Source: Sinorhizobium meliloti
GTDB taxonomy: Bacteria > Pseudomonadota > Alphaproteobacteria > Rhizobiales > Rhizobiaceae
Length of the DNA: 64,000 nucleotides
NCBI RefSeq assembly: GCF_035610345.1
Contig: NZ_CP141213.1
Coordinates: 372,001-436,000, forward strand
Reading direction: 5' to 3'
The notes under the pieces were generated by a model. The model saw only the letters and a list, made by a program, of their open reading frames with translations, did no database searches and was not told the origin of the DNA. Positions 8,635 through 16,567 of this stretch are shown one piece after another. The translations under genes and the position numbers were made by a program. The stretch's first letter is position 1. Each line of letters begins with the position of its first letter.

Positions 8635-9660
8635 CTACCGCCCATAAATCCTGTCCAGCACATCCGCCACTGTGACCAGATATTCGTTGTCGGGATCGAA
8701 GCGCGCGCCTGCGGCCAGCCTCTCGGCCCAGCCGGCCGCAGCGCGTCCGCCCCAGGCGTCGGGGGGAACCGCAAGCACCTCGCGCTGCGTGCCGAGATAC
8801 CGTTCGGCCGTGAAGTCCAGATAAGACCCGTTGACGTTTCTCAGGCTGGCGCCGCCTTCGGTGCCATAGAAGTCGGCGCTGATCACCGCATCGCATCCGG
8901 CCTGCAAATGCCATGAGCATGCCATCCTGGCGAGAGCGCCGTTCGCCAGTTCGACCGTAGCGACGGCGTAATCCTCGACCTCGTCGCCGTCGCGGCGGAT
9001 GGGCAGACCTTTGGCGAAGAGCCTGCTTTCCACGCGGGCGACGTCCGGGAACCCGAGGACCCAGAGAAGGAGGTCGACCAGGTGCACGCCGAGATCTATG
9101 ACGCAGCCGCCGCCGGAAAGCGCCTTGTCGTAGAACCACGGCTTGCTCGGCCCGTAGGCATTGTGGAAGGTGAGGTCCACGGCGAACACGGTGCCGAGTT
9201 CCCCCGACGCGATCAGGTCGCGAATCTGCCGCATGCCGTCGGTGTAGCGATAGGAGAGATCGACGCTCAAAAGCCTGTCGACATGCCGGGCGGTTTCGAC
9301 CACCGCCGCGGTCTCGTCGCGCGTGCGGCCGAGCGGCTTCTGGCAGAAAACCGCCACGCCCTGCTCCAGTGCCACGATCGATTGGGCGGCGTGGAGCGCG
9401 CTCGGCGAGGCGATCACGATGCCGTCGAGCTCCTGGTCGAGCAGTGCCTCGAGCGAGTTCACGACGGAGGCCTCGGGGGTCAGCTCGCGGGCCGCCGCCG
9501 CCATTTCCGGCGAAGGATCAAAGATCGCGACGGTTTCGACGGATCCGGTTTCGACCACCGCCTTCATCCGGTGGAAGCCGATTCTTCCGACGCCGAGAAA
9601 GCCGACGCGGGGGCGGATGACGGCCTTCGGGCTCGTTGAAAGCTGCATTGCGTCACTCAT
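8635..9660 (-). CDS. Gfo/Idh/MocA family oxidoreductase
   Basis: A 341-residue NAD(P)-dependent oxidoreductase. The Rossmann motif GVGRIG is at 23-28, 'CQKPLGRT' is the conserved EKP-type segment, and 'GGCVIDLGVHLVDLLLWVLG' is the D-x3-H active-site helix. Relatives include inositol 2-dehydrogenase and glucose-fructose oxidoreductase, so oxidation of an inositol or sugar ring is plausible here. Its ATG overlaps the stop of the upstream dehydrogenase gene by 8 bases, showing an operon. Confidence 0.9.
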   Translation of the reverse strand: MSDAMQLSTSPKAVIRPRVGFLGVGRIGFHRMKAVVETGSVETVAIFDPSPEMAAAARELTPEASVVNSLEALLDQELDGIVIASPSALHAAQSIVALEQGVAVFCQKPLGRTRDETAAVVETARHVDRLLSVDLSYRYTDGMRQIRDLIASGELGTVFAVDLTFHNAYGPSKPWFYDKALSGGGCVIDLGVHLVDLLLWVLGFPDVARVESRLFAKGLPIRRDGDEVEDYAVATVELANGALARMACSWHLQAGCDAVISADFYGTEGGASLRNVNGSYLDFTAERYLGTQREVLAVPPDAWGGRAAAGWAERLAAGARFDPDNEYLVTVADVLDRIYGR

Positions 9661-10645
9661 GGCAGATCACCAGCGCTTTGATGAAACCTTCCGGCCGGTC
9701 GCGCGTCATGTCGAGCGCGGCGCCGAGTTCTTCGAGCGGAAACCGATGGGTGTAGAGCCGCGAGGGAGAAAAACCACCCGCTGCCGTCGCTTCGATGGCC
9801 TCGTTCATGCCGCGCATATAAACGGCAGGATCGCGTTCATGCGCATTGATCACGTCCAGGCCGCGCCAGTTCCAGAGCTGCATGTTCACCTGTCGGGGGC
9901 CGTCCTGGTGGTAGCCCGCGACGACGAGCCTGCCGCGCTCCTTCGTCAGTTCGCCGGCAAGATCGAGCGGCCATTGCTTGCCGACCGCCTCGATGACGCA
10001 ATCGCAGAAACGCCCGTCGGTCAGTTGCTTTACCTCTTCGATGATCCGCCAGTGATCGTCCATGGGAATCACTTCGCTCGAACCGGCCTGCTTGGCCGCG
10101 GCGAGCGAAGACGGCCTGCGCGATATCGCTATCACCCGCGCGCCGGCAGCGCTTGCGAGCTCGGTCAGCAGAATCCCGAGAAAACCGATACCGACGATCG
10201 CCACAGTCTCTCCCGGACTGATCGCGCTGCGCCGGAAGATGTTGAAGGCACAGCCGAGCGGTTCGCCGGGAAAGGGCTGATCTGCAAGAGACGCCGGCAA
10301 GGGCGCGATCGCGCTCTGATCGGCGATGTCGTGCGTGGCATAGGCATGGTAGGAAAGTGCCGCCACGCGATCGCCCGGCGCGAAACCCTGCACGCCCTCG
10401 CCGACCGCGTCGACAATGCCCCAGCCCTCGTGTCCGAGCGCGCCGGGTTCCGTCGGAAACTGCATCCATTCCGGACCCGCCCAGGGAACGAGATTTGAGG
10501 CGCAGACGCCGCAGCCTTCGAGCCTTATCCGCACCTGGCCGCGACCCGGTTGCGGCAACGGCAACGTCTCTATGCGCACCGCGCCCGGCCCGGTGACGAT
10601 AGCGGCGGACATCGTGTCCGTCCGCTGAGATATGCTGATGTTCAT
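9653..10645 (-). CDS. Zinc-type (MDR) alcohol dehydrogenase family protein
   Basis: A 330-residue medium-chain dehydrogenase. The N-terminal catalytic domain has 'GCGVCASNLVPW' and GHEGWG (zinc-ligand region), and the coenzyme domain has 'VAIVGIGFLGILLTELA'. The four-cysteine structural zinc lobe of classical alcohol dehydrogenases is missing, so it is closer to the threonine/sorbitol/scyllo-type relatives. The ATG at 10645 was chosen because GGGAG lies 7 bases upstream and the protein then begins cleanly. It is the first gene of a two-gene operon; a stress-type promoter motif lies 124 bases upstream. Confidence 0.87.
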   Translation of the reverse strand: MNISISQRTDTMSAAIVTGPGAVRIETLPLPQPGRGQVRIRLEGCGVCASNLVPWAGPEWMQFPTEPGALGHEGWGIVDAVGEGVQGFAPGDRVAALSYHAYATHDIADQSAIAPLPASLADQPFPGEPLGCAFNIFRRSAISPGETVAIVGIGFLGILLTELASAAGARVIAISRRPSSLAAAKQAGSSEVIPMDDHWRIIEEVKQLTDGRFCDCVIEAVGKQWPLDLAGELTKERGRLVVAGYHQDGPRQVNMQLWNWRGLDVINAHERDPAVYMRGMNEAIEATAAGGFSPSRLYTHRFPLEELGAALDMTRDRPEGFIKALVICHE

Positions 10646-10768
10646 GTCAGCTCCTTCCCTCGTGGCGACCTGTCCGGCAGCACGAAAAGGGTGTCGCGAG
10701 GTCCGCCGGACCCGCCCCTGCCCCGGCCAAAGAAAGCTCCGAGCAATGTTCAAGAGCCTCCCGCCCTT

Positions 10769-10793
10769 AACTTGATGTTGCAGCTTTTGTTCC
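10769..10793 (-). promoter_or_regulatory. Candidate EcfG/RpoE2-type promoter for the dehydrogenase pair
   Basis: Minus strand: GGAAC (10793-10789), 16 bases, AGTT (10772-10769). It matches GGAAC-N18-TT. The start codon is 124 bases downstream, a longer leader than at the other sites. Confidence 0.45.
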
Positions 10794-10870
10794 TGATGCC
10801 CGCAGTTCGCGTGGAACACTCCCGCGAAAGAGAGGTTTGTACCTTGGCACGGGGCGACGCCCCCGGGGGA

Positions 10871-10909
10871 TCAAAGAAGAACATCAAAGAAGAAGAAGTC
10901 AAAGAAGAA
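10871..10909 (+). repeat. Three direct copies of TCAAAGAAGAA
   Basis: Perfect 11-base copies begin at 10871, 10884 and 10899 (13 and 15 bases apart), giving an AG-rich tract in otherwise GC-rich DNA. It ends one base before the GGAAC of the forward promoter motif. It could be a regulator-binding array or a slippage-prone repeat. Confidence 0.8.
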
Positions 10910-10934
10910 GGAACATTTGCGACGCACGTTTGTT
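10910..10934 (+). promoter_or_regulatory. Candidate EcfG/RpoE2-type promoter for the glycosyltransferase operon
   Basis: GGAAC (10910-10914), 16 bases, TGTT (10931-10934), 44 bases before the ATG of the first epimerase gene. Confidence 0.55.
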
Positions 10935-10977
10935 GGAGGTTTGTCTCTATCTCTGATTGGTCATCATCAGGTGCATT

Positions 10978-12084
10978 ATGACAAAAGTACTTGTTACCGG
11001 CGGCTGCGGCTTCATAGGGCGGCATGTTGTCGAAGAGCTTCTTTCAAGGAACTACGACCTGCGCGTCCTCGATGCGTTGAACGATCAGGTCCATGCGGAT
11101 GCGCAGGTCACGCTGCCACCGGAAGTAGACATGCGGCGCGCCGACATATGCGACGCAGACGCGGTGAAAAGCGCGCTGAAGGACGTCGATCACGTCATTC
11201 ATCTCGCCGCGGAAGTCGGCGTCGGCCAATCGATGTACGAGATTTCCCGCTATGTCGGCGTCAACGACCTGGGCACCGCCGTTTTGCTCGAGGCGATGAT
11301 CGGCATGCCGATCCGGCGGATCGTCGTCGCCTCTTCCATGAGCGTTTACGGCGAAGGCTTGTACGAGACGACGGCCGGCGATCGTCGTGCGCATATCCGG
11401 CGATCCCCCGCCGAGATCAAAGCCGGCGCCTGGAACCCGTCCGGTCCTGACGGCGAACGCCTGAGGCCGATCGCCACCGACGAGAACAAGCCGGTCGACC
11501 TCGCTTCCATCTACGCGCTCACCAAATATGCTCAGGAGCGTCAGGTCCTCATATTCGGGGAAGCCTATGGGACGGACGCGGTGGCGCTGCGGCTCTTCAA
11601 CGTCTACGGCGCCGGCCAGGCGCTTTCCAACCCTTATACGGGCGTGCTTGCCAACTTCGCCTCCCGCCTTGCCAACGGGCAATCGCCGATGGTCTTCGAG
11701 GACGGCCGGCAGAAACGTGACTTCGTGCATGTCCGCGACGTGGCGCGTGCCTTCCGGCTGGCGCTCGAACAGCCGCACGCCGCCGGCCACGTCATCAATA
11801 TAGGCAGCGGCAACGCCTACGCCATTGCGGACATCGCCTCGCTGCTTGCCGAAGCGATGGGTGTACCGGAGATCGAGCCGGAGATCATGAACAAGGCCCG
11901 CTCGGGCGATATCCGCAATTGCTTTGCCGATATCGCCAAGGCACGCGACCTTCTCGGCTTCGAACCGGCCCACCGGCTCGAGGATTCGCTTGCGGACTTC
12001 GCCCAGTGGGTCCGCAGGGCCGGCGCGATCGACCGCGGCGCCGAGATGAAACGCCATCTGGAAGCACGGGGGCTGGTCCTATGA
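10978..12084 (+). CDS. NAD-dependent epimerase/dehydratase (extended SDR)
   Basis: A 368-residue nucleotide-sugar enzyme. 'VLVTGGCGFIGRHVVEELL' is the TGxxGxxG nucleotide-binding loop. 'HLAAEVGVGQSMYEI', 'VVASSMSVYGEG' and 'YALTKYAQE' supply the Ser and the Tyr-x3-Lys catalytic residues. The product resembles UDP-glucose 4-epimerase/UDP-glucuronate epimerase types; the exact substrate is unclear. The ATG at 10978 is preferred over a GTG-type extension because AGGTG lies 6 bases before it. It is the first gene of an eight-gene operon and overlaps the next gene by 4 bases (ATGA). Confidence 0.87.
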   Translation: MTKVLVTGGCGFIGRHVVEELLSRNYDLRVLDALNDQVHADAQVTLPPEVDMRRADICDADAVKSALKDVDHVIHLAAEVGVGQSMYEISRYVGVNDLGTAVLLEAMIGMPIRRIVVASSMSVYGEGLYETTAGDRRAHIRRSPAEIKAGAWNPSGPDGERLRPIATDENKPVDLASIYALTKYAQERQVLIFGEAYGTDAVALRLFNVYGAGQALSNPYTGVLANFASRLANGQSPMVFEDGRQKRDFVHVRDVARAFRLALEQPHAAGHVINIGSGNAYAIADIASLLAEAMGVPEIEPEIMNKARSGDIRNCFADIAKARDLLGFEPAHRLEDSLADFAQWVRRAGAIDRGAEMKRHLEARGLVL

Positions 12085-13202
12085 GCGGCCGGACGGTCGG
12101 TACGGACCGGCATCTGGCGGCGCCCGCTCTTTCCGGCAAGACGGCGCCGATCCTGGTCGTTGGCGGCAGCGGCTTTCTCGGCAGCAATCTGGCCGACAGC
12201 TTTCTGCGCGACGGCGAGCACGTGATCGTTCTCGACAATCTCAGCCGTCCCGGCGTCGAGCGAAACCTCGAATGGCTGGTGGACGGCCACGGCCGTGCCG
12301 TCGAGGCATTGATCGCAGATATCCGCGACCTCGGCGCGATCGGACCCGCCTTCAGAGAAGCCAAGGCAGTGTTTCACTTTGCGGCCCAGACGGCGGTTAC
12401 CACCAGCCTCGAGCAGCCGACGGACGATTTCGAGACGAATGCCCGCGGCACGCTCAACGTGCTCGAAGCCGCACGCCTGGCCGGGCGCCGTGCGCCCGTC
12501 ATCTTCGCCAGCACAAACAAGGTCTATGGCGCCCTCGGGCACATGGCGATGCAGGACACGCGGGGCCGTTACATGCCGGCCGACGAGGCGACACGCGAGC
12601 ATGGCGTCGGTGAGGCCCAACCGCTGGATTTCTGTACGCCCTACGGCTGCTCGAAGGGTGTCGCCGACCAGTATGTGCTGGATTATGCCCGCTCCTTTGG
12701 CTTGCCGACGGCCGTGCTCAGGATGAGCTGCGTCTATGGGCCGAGGCAGTTCGGCACCGAGGACCAGGGCTGGGTCGCCCATTTCCTCATTCGCGCCCTC
12801 GCCGGCGAGCCTGTTTCGATCTATGGCGACGGCAAGCAGGTCCGCGACATTCTTCATGTCACCGATGCGGTCGCGGCCTATAGGGCGCTCCTGAATTCGA
12901 TCGACCGCCTGAAGGGGCGCGCTTTCAATCTTGGAGGCGGACCCGCCAATGCCGTCAGCATTATGGACGTGCTGAGCGAAATCGAGCTTTTGACCGGCCG
13001 CACGCTCTCGAAGGCAAAAAGCGATTGGCGCGCAGGCGACCAATTGTACTTCGTCGCCGATACGCGCGCGATCGCCGATGCGCTTGGCTGGAAGGCCGCA
13101 ATGCCCTGGCGCGAGGGCTTGCGCGACCTCTACGCCTGGCTTCACGAGGATCGGGGCGCGGTCAGCAGGATCCGGCGCCAACCGCGGAGGGTCACCGCAT
13201 GA
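12081..13202 (+). CDS. NAD-dependent epimerase/dehydratase (extended SDR)
   Basis: A 373-residue second extended SDR. After a short Ala/Thr-rich N-terminus it has 'ILVVGGSGFLGSNLADSFL', 'FHFAAQTAVTTSLEQPTDDF', 'ASTNKVYG' and 'TPYGCSKGVADQYVLDYA' (Tyr-x3-Lys), then 'RMSCVYGPRQFGTEDQGWVAHF'. This last block is typical of CDP-paratose/CDP-tyvelose-type 2-epimerases and related enzymes. It differs clearly from its upstream neighbour, so the two probably act on different intermediates. ATGA overlaps on both sides tie it into the operon. Confidence 0.87.
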   Translation: MSGRTVGTDRHLAAPALSGKTAPILVVGGSGFLGSNLADSFLRDGEHVIVLDNLSRPGVERNLEWLVDGHGRAVEALIADIRDLGAIGPAFREAKAVFHFAAQTAVTTSLEQPTDDFETNARGTLNVLEAARLAGRRAPVIFASTNKVYGALGHMAMQDTRGRYMPADEATREHGVGEAQPLDFCTPYGCSKGVADQYVLDYARSFGLPTAVLRMSCVYGPRQFGTEDQGWVAHFLIRALAGEPVSIYGDGKQVRDILHVTDAVAAYRALLNSIDRLKGRAFNLGGGPANAVSIMDVLSEIELLTGRTLSKAKSDWRAGDQLYFVADTRAIADALGWKAAMPWREGLRDLYAWLHEDRGAVSRIRRQPRRVTA

Positions 13203-14350
13203 GCCTTCCCGCCGTTTCCGCCGCACGATTTGACGGCCGCCGCAGTGCCCCGGGCCCACTGCCGCGGCGGGTGTTGATGACGGTCGATGCCGTGGGCGGC
13301 GTCTGGCGCTATGCGATGGATCTCGCTGCGGCCATGCGCGATTGCGGCGTGGAGACGCTGATCGTCGGCCTCGGCCCGCAACCTTCCGCGGAGCAACGGC
13401 GCGAGGCAAACAGCATCGGCGGGCTCGAATGGACGGCTCAGCCGCTCGACTGGATGGTCAAAGACGAGAGCGAGCTCGACCGCGTGCCGCACCTCCTGTC
13501 CGAACTCGCGCTCAGGCATTCCGTCGATCTCCTCCATTTCAACCTGCCGTCCCAGGCGGCGCGAATGACGGCGGAACTACCGCTCGTCACCATGTCGCAT
13601 TCCTGCGTCGCCTCCTGGTTCGCTGCGGTGCGCGGGTCCGGTTTGCCGGAAGCCTGGGCCTGGCAGAAGCGATTGAACCGGTTGGGATTCGACCGCGCCG
13701 ACCTGGTGCTCGCGCCGAGCCGAAGCCATGCCGCGACCCTGACGCGCACTTACGGTGCAATCCACGATCTCGCAGTCGTCTACAATACGAGCCGGAACGC
13801 ATGCTCCGTCAGCGCCAAGGAAAACTTCGTCTTTGCCGCCGGTCGCTGGTGGGACGAAGGCAAGAACGGCGCCGTGCTCGACAGGGCCGCCGCCGACATA
13901 GGCTGGCCGGTCGTGATGGCCGGCGCCTGCGAAGGCCCTAACGGGCAGCACCTGGCGATCATGCATGCCGATCACGAAGGCGAACTCAGCCACGACCGGA
14001 CGATGACGCTGATGTCGAAGGCCGGGATCGTCGTCTCTCCATCGGTCTATGAACCCTTCGGGCTGGTGGCGCTGGAAGCCGCGCGTGCAGGCGCTGCACT
14101 GGTCCTCGCCGACATCGAGACCTATCGCGAGCTCTGGGAGGGCGCCGCCCTTTTCGCCGACCCCGGTGATCCCGCCGCCTTTGCCGAAGCCGTCAACCGG
14201 CTGACGCAGGATGAAAGGCTCAGGGCCGACCTTGGCCGGCGGGCGCAGCTGCGCTCAGCCGATTTCACGGTCGAGGCTCAACGCGACGCGGTGCTCGCCG
14301 CCTACCGGCGGGTGATGAGCGGGTCCGATCGATTGACGGCAGCGGAGTGA
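13199..14350 (+). CDS. Glycosyltransferase, GT4-like
   Basis: A 383-residue GT-B fold glycosyltransferase. The N-terminal domain begins 'RVLMTVDAVGGVWRYAMDLA', the glycine-rich acceptor loop of GT4 enzymes. The C-terminal domain has 'FVFAAGRWWDEGKNGAVLDRA' and the donor-binding E-x7-E segment 'PSVYEPFGLVALEAARAGA'. It is cytoplasmic with no membrane anchor. It starts in an ATGA overlap with the epimerase gene and ends 4 bases before the next gene. Donor and acceptor are unknown. Confidence 0.87.
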   Translation: MSLPAVSAARFDGRRSAPGPLPRRVLMTVDAVGGVWRYAMDLAAAMRDCGVETLIVGLGPQPSAEQRREANSIGGLEWTAQPLDWMVKDESELDRVPHLLSELALRHSVDLLHFNLPSQAARMTAELPLVTMSHSCVASWFAAVRGSGLPEAWAWQKRLNRLGFDRADLVLAPSRSHAATLTRTYGAIHDLAVVYNTSRNACSVSAKENFVFAAGRWWDEGKNGAVLDRAAADIGWPVVMAGACEGPNGQHLAIMHADHEGELSHDRTMTLMSKAGIVVSPSVYEPFGLVALEAARAGAALVLADIETYRELWEGAALFADPGDPAAFAEAVNRLTQDERLRADLGRRAQLRSADFTVEAQRDAVLAAYRRVMSGSDRLTAAE

Positions 14351-14354
14351 GCGG

Positions 14355-15485
14355 ATGCGATTTCTCTTCTACACCCACTCATTGGTGTCCGACTGGAACC
14401 ACGGCAATGCGCATTTTCTGCGCGGCGTCATGCGCGAACTCATCCGGCGCGGCCACGAGGCAGTAGCGCTCGAGCCCGGCGATTCCTGGAGCCGGCGCAA
14501 TCTCGTCGCAGATCAGGGTAACGGAGCGGTCGCTGCCTTCCGCAAGACCTTCCCCGATTTGAGGGTCGGGATCTACGGGACCGATTTCGAGCATGAAGCG
14601 GCGGCCCGCGAGGCCGATATGGTTATCGTGCATGAGTGGACCGATCCCGCTCTCGTGGCCGAGCTCGGCCGTATTCGCCTGAAGGGCGGCCGCTTCACGC
14701 TCGCTTTCCACGATACCCATCACCGCGCCGTCAGCGCCGAGCGGGACATCGCCCGGCTCGACCTTTCCGGATACGACTTCGTTCTGGCCTTCGGTGAGGC
14801 GCTGCGGGAGCGTTATCTGCAGGCGGGCTGGGGAAGGCATGTCCATACCTGGCACGAGGCTGCGGATACTTCGCTGTTCCACCCGATGCCGGACGTGGAA
14901 AAGCGAGGCGAACTCATCTGGATCGGCAATTGGGGCGACGACGAGCGCAGCAGCGAGATCATGTCTTTCCTGGTCGAACCGGCGAAAAAGCTGAAGCTCA
15001 GGACCACCGTCCGCGGCGTGCGATATCCCGAGACCGCGCTCAGGGCTTTACGGTCCGCGAAAATCGACTATGGCGGCTGGCTCGCCAATGCCGCTGTTCC
15101 GCGGGCTTTCGCCGAGCATCGGGTCACCGTGCACATTCCGCGCCGGCCTTATGTCGAGGCCCTTCCGGGAATACCGACGATCCGCGTCTTCGAGGCGCTT
15201 GCCTGCGGCATTCCGCTGATTTCGGCGCCTTGGACCGATGCCGAAGGGCTCTTCCGGCCGGGCAGGGATTTTTGCCTGGTCAAGGACGGCAAGGAAATGA
15301 CGCGCCTTCTGCGCCAGTTGCTCGCCGAACCGGACTTCGCCGCGGAGATGACCGCCTCCGGGTTGGAGACGATCCGGGCGCGCCACACATGCAGCCATCG
15401 CGTCGACGAGCTTCTCGCCATCGTGGCCTCCTACAGGCCACGCTCCGGCGCGCGACAGATCATTTCGGAGGAGGTCGAGGTATGA
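14355..15485 (+). CDS. CgeB-like glycosyltransferase (first of three)
   Basis: A 376-residue protein of the CgeB/Glyco_trans_1_2-type glycosyltransferase group. 'FLFYTHSLVSDWNHGNAHFLRGVMREL' opens the N-domain. 'LIWIGNWGDDERSSEIMSF' opens the C-domain and 'PGIPTIRVFEALACGIPLISAPW' is the nucleotide-sugar-binding segment. The next two genes encode proteins of the same layout (N-terminal 'S.W.NG.A..YR.L.RAL'). The three therefore probably arose by tandem duplication and add successive sugars. It ends in an ATGA overlap with the next gene. Confidence 0.82.
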   Translation: MRFLFYTHSLVSDWNHGNAHFLRGVMRELIRRGHEAVALEPGDSWSRRNLVADQGNGAVAAFRKTFPDLRVGIYGTDFEHEAAAREADMVIVHEWTDPALVAELGRIRLKGGRFTLAFHDTHHRAVSAERDIARLDLSGYDFVLAFGEALRERYLQAGWGRHVHTWHEAADTSLFHPMPDVEKRGELIWIGNWGDDERSSEIMSFLVEPAKKLKLRTTVRGVRYPETALRALRSAKIDYGGWLANAAVPRAFAEHRVTVHIPRRPYVEALPGIPTIRVFEALACGIPLISAPWTDAEGLFRPGRDFCLVKDGKEMTRLLRQLLAEPDFAAEMTASGLETIRARHTCSHRVDELLAIVASYRPRSGARQIISEEVEV

Positions 15486-16567
15486 GGCTGGCATTTTACG
15501 GATCGAGTCTCGTTTCGGCCTACTGGAACGGCGCGGCCACCTACTATCGCGGCCTGCTCCGGGCACTTGCCGAACGGGGATATCAAATCACGTTCTACGA
15601 GCCCGATGTCTACGATCGGCAAAAGCACCGCGATATCGATCCGCCCTCCTGGTGCAGGGTCGTCGTCTATGACGGGACCGTCGAGGCGTTGAAGCGAGTG
15701 GCGCGGGAAGCAGCCAAAGCGGACATCGTCGTCAAGGCGAGCGGCGTCGGCTTCGAGGACGAACTGCTGCTCGCCGAGGTGATGGCCGCGGCAGGCCCGG
15801 CGGCGCTGAAAACCTTCTGGGATGTCGATGCACCCGCCACTCTGGCCGAGCTCAGGGCCGCGCCCGACCACCCACTTCGCCACGCGCTTTCCTCCCTGGA
15901 TCTCGTGCTGACCTATGGCGGCGGCGATCCCGTGGTCGAAGCCTATCGCGCGCTTGGCGCCCGCGATTGCGTTCCGATCTACAATGCCGTCGATCCCGAG
16001 ACGCACCATCCGGTGCCGCCGGATCCGCACTTTGCCGCCGATCTCGCCTTCCTCGGCAACCGCCTGCCGGACCGGGAGGAGCGCGTGGAGGCCTTCTTCC
16101 TCGAGCCGGCGCAAAAGCTCTGGCAACGGCGTTTCCTGCTCGGCGGATCCGGGTGGCAAGACAAGTCTCTGTCCCCGAATGTCGCCTATATCGGGCACGT
16201 CCCGACCGCCGACCACAATGCCTTCAACACGACGCCGAATGCCGTCCTGAATATTTCACGCGCCAGCATGGCCGAAAACGGCTTCTCGCCGGCAACCCGC
16301 GTCTTCGAGGCCGCGGGCGCCGGCGCCTGCCTGATCACCGACTACTGGGAGGGCATCGAGCTCTTCCTGAAACCCGGAGAAGAAGTGCTGGTCGCCAGAG
16401 ACGGCCGCGACGTCGCCGAACTGATGCAGCAGCTGACGGCGGCCGGCGCCCGGGAGATCGGCGAGCGGGCGCTCCGCCGCGTTCTCGCCGAGCATACCTA
16501 TGCGCACCGTGCCGAGGAGGTGGACCGCGTCCTGCGGCAGGCGCGCCGCATGGAGGCTGCCGAATGA
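15482..16567 (+). CDS. CgeB-like glycosyltransferase (second of three)
   Basis: A 361-residue protein. The N-terminus 'AFYGSSLVSAYWNGAATYYRGLLRAL' and C-terminal 'FSPATRVFEAAGAGACLITDYWEGIELFLKPGEEVLVA' are diagnostic of CgeB-type glycosyltransferases. Also seen are 'FWDVDAPATLAEL' and 'LTYGGGDPVVEAY', shared with the following gene as 'FYDIDTPVTLAKL'. Both ends overlap neighbouring genes by four bases. It is cytoplasmic with no signal peptide. Confidence 0.85.
   Translation: MRLAFYGSSLVSAYWNGAATYYRGLLRALAERGYQITFYEPDVYDRQKHRDIDPPSWCRVVVYDGTVEALKRVAREAAKADIVVKASGVGFEDELLLAEVMAAAGPAALKTFWDVDAPATLAELRAAPDHPLRHALSSLDLVLTYGGGDPVVEAYRALGARDCVPIYNAVDPETHHPVPPDPHFAADLAFLGNRLPDREERVEAFFLEPAQKLWQRRFLLGGSGWQDKSLSPNVAYIGHVPTADHNAFNTTPNAVLNISRASMAENGFSPATRVFEAAGAGACLITDYWEGIELFLKPGEEVLVARDGRDVAELMQQLTAAGAREIGERALRRVLAEHTYAHRAEEVDRVLRQARRMEAAE

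Larger units (their letters stand above)
10646..10977. other. Divergent intergenic region (332 bases) without a gene
   Basis: Separates the dehydrogenase pair (-) from the glycosyltransferase operon (+). It holds two oppositely directed EcfG-type promoter motifs (10769-10793 and 10910-10934) and a purine-rich direct repeat (10871-10909). I found no credible coding frame in it. Confidence 0.7.

Noticed and set aside
11817..13409. Minus-strand frame of about 530 codons opposite the epimerases
   Set aside because: No domain, and the plus-strand genes show clear SDR motifs and 4-base coupling.
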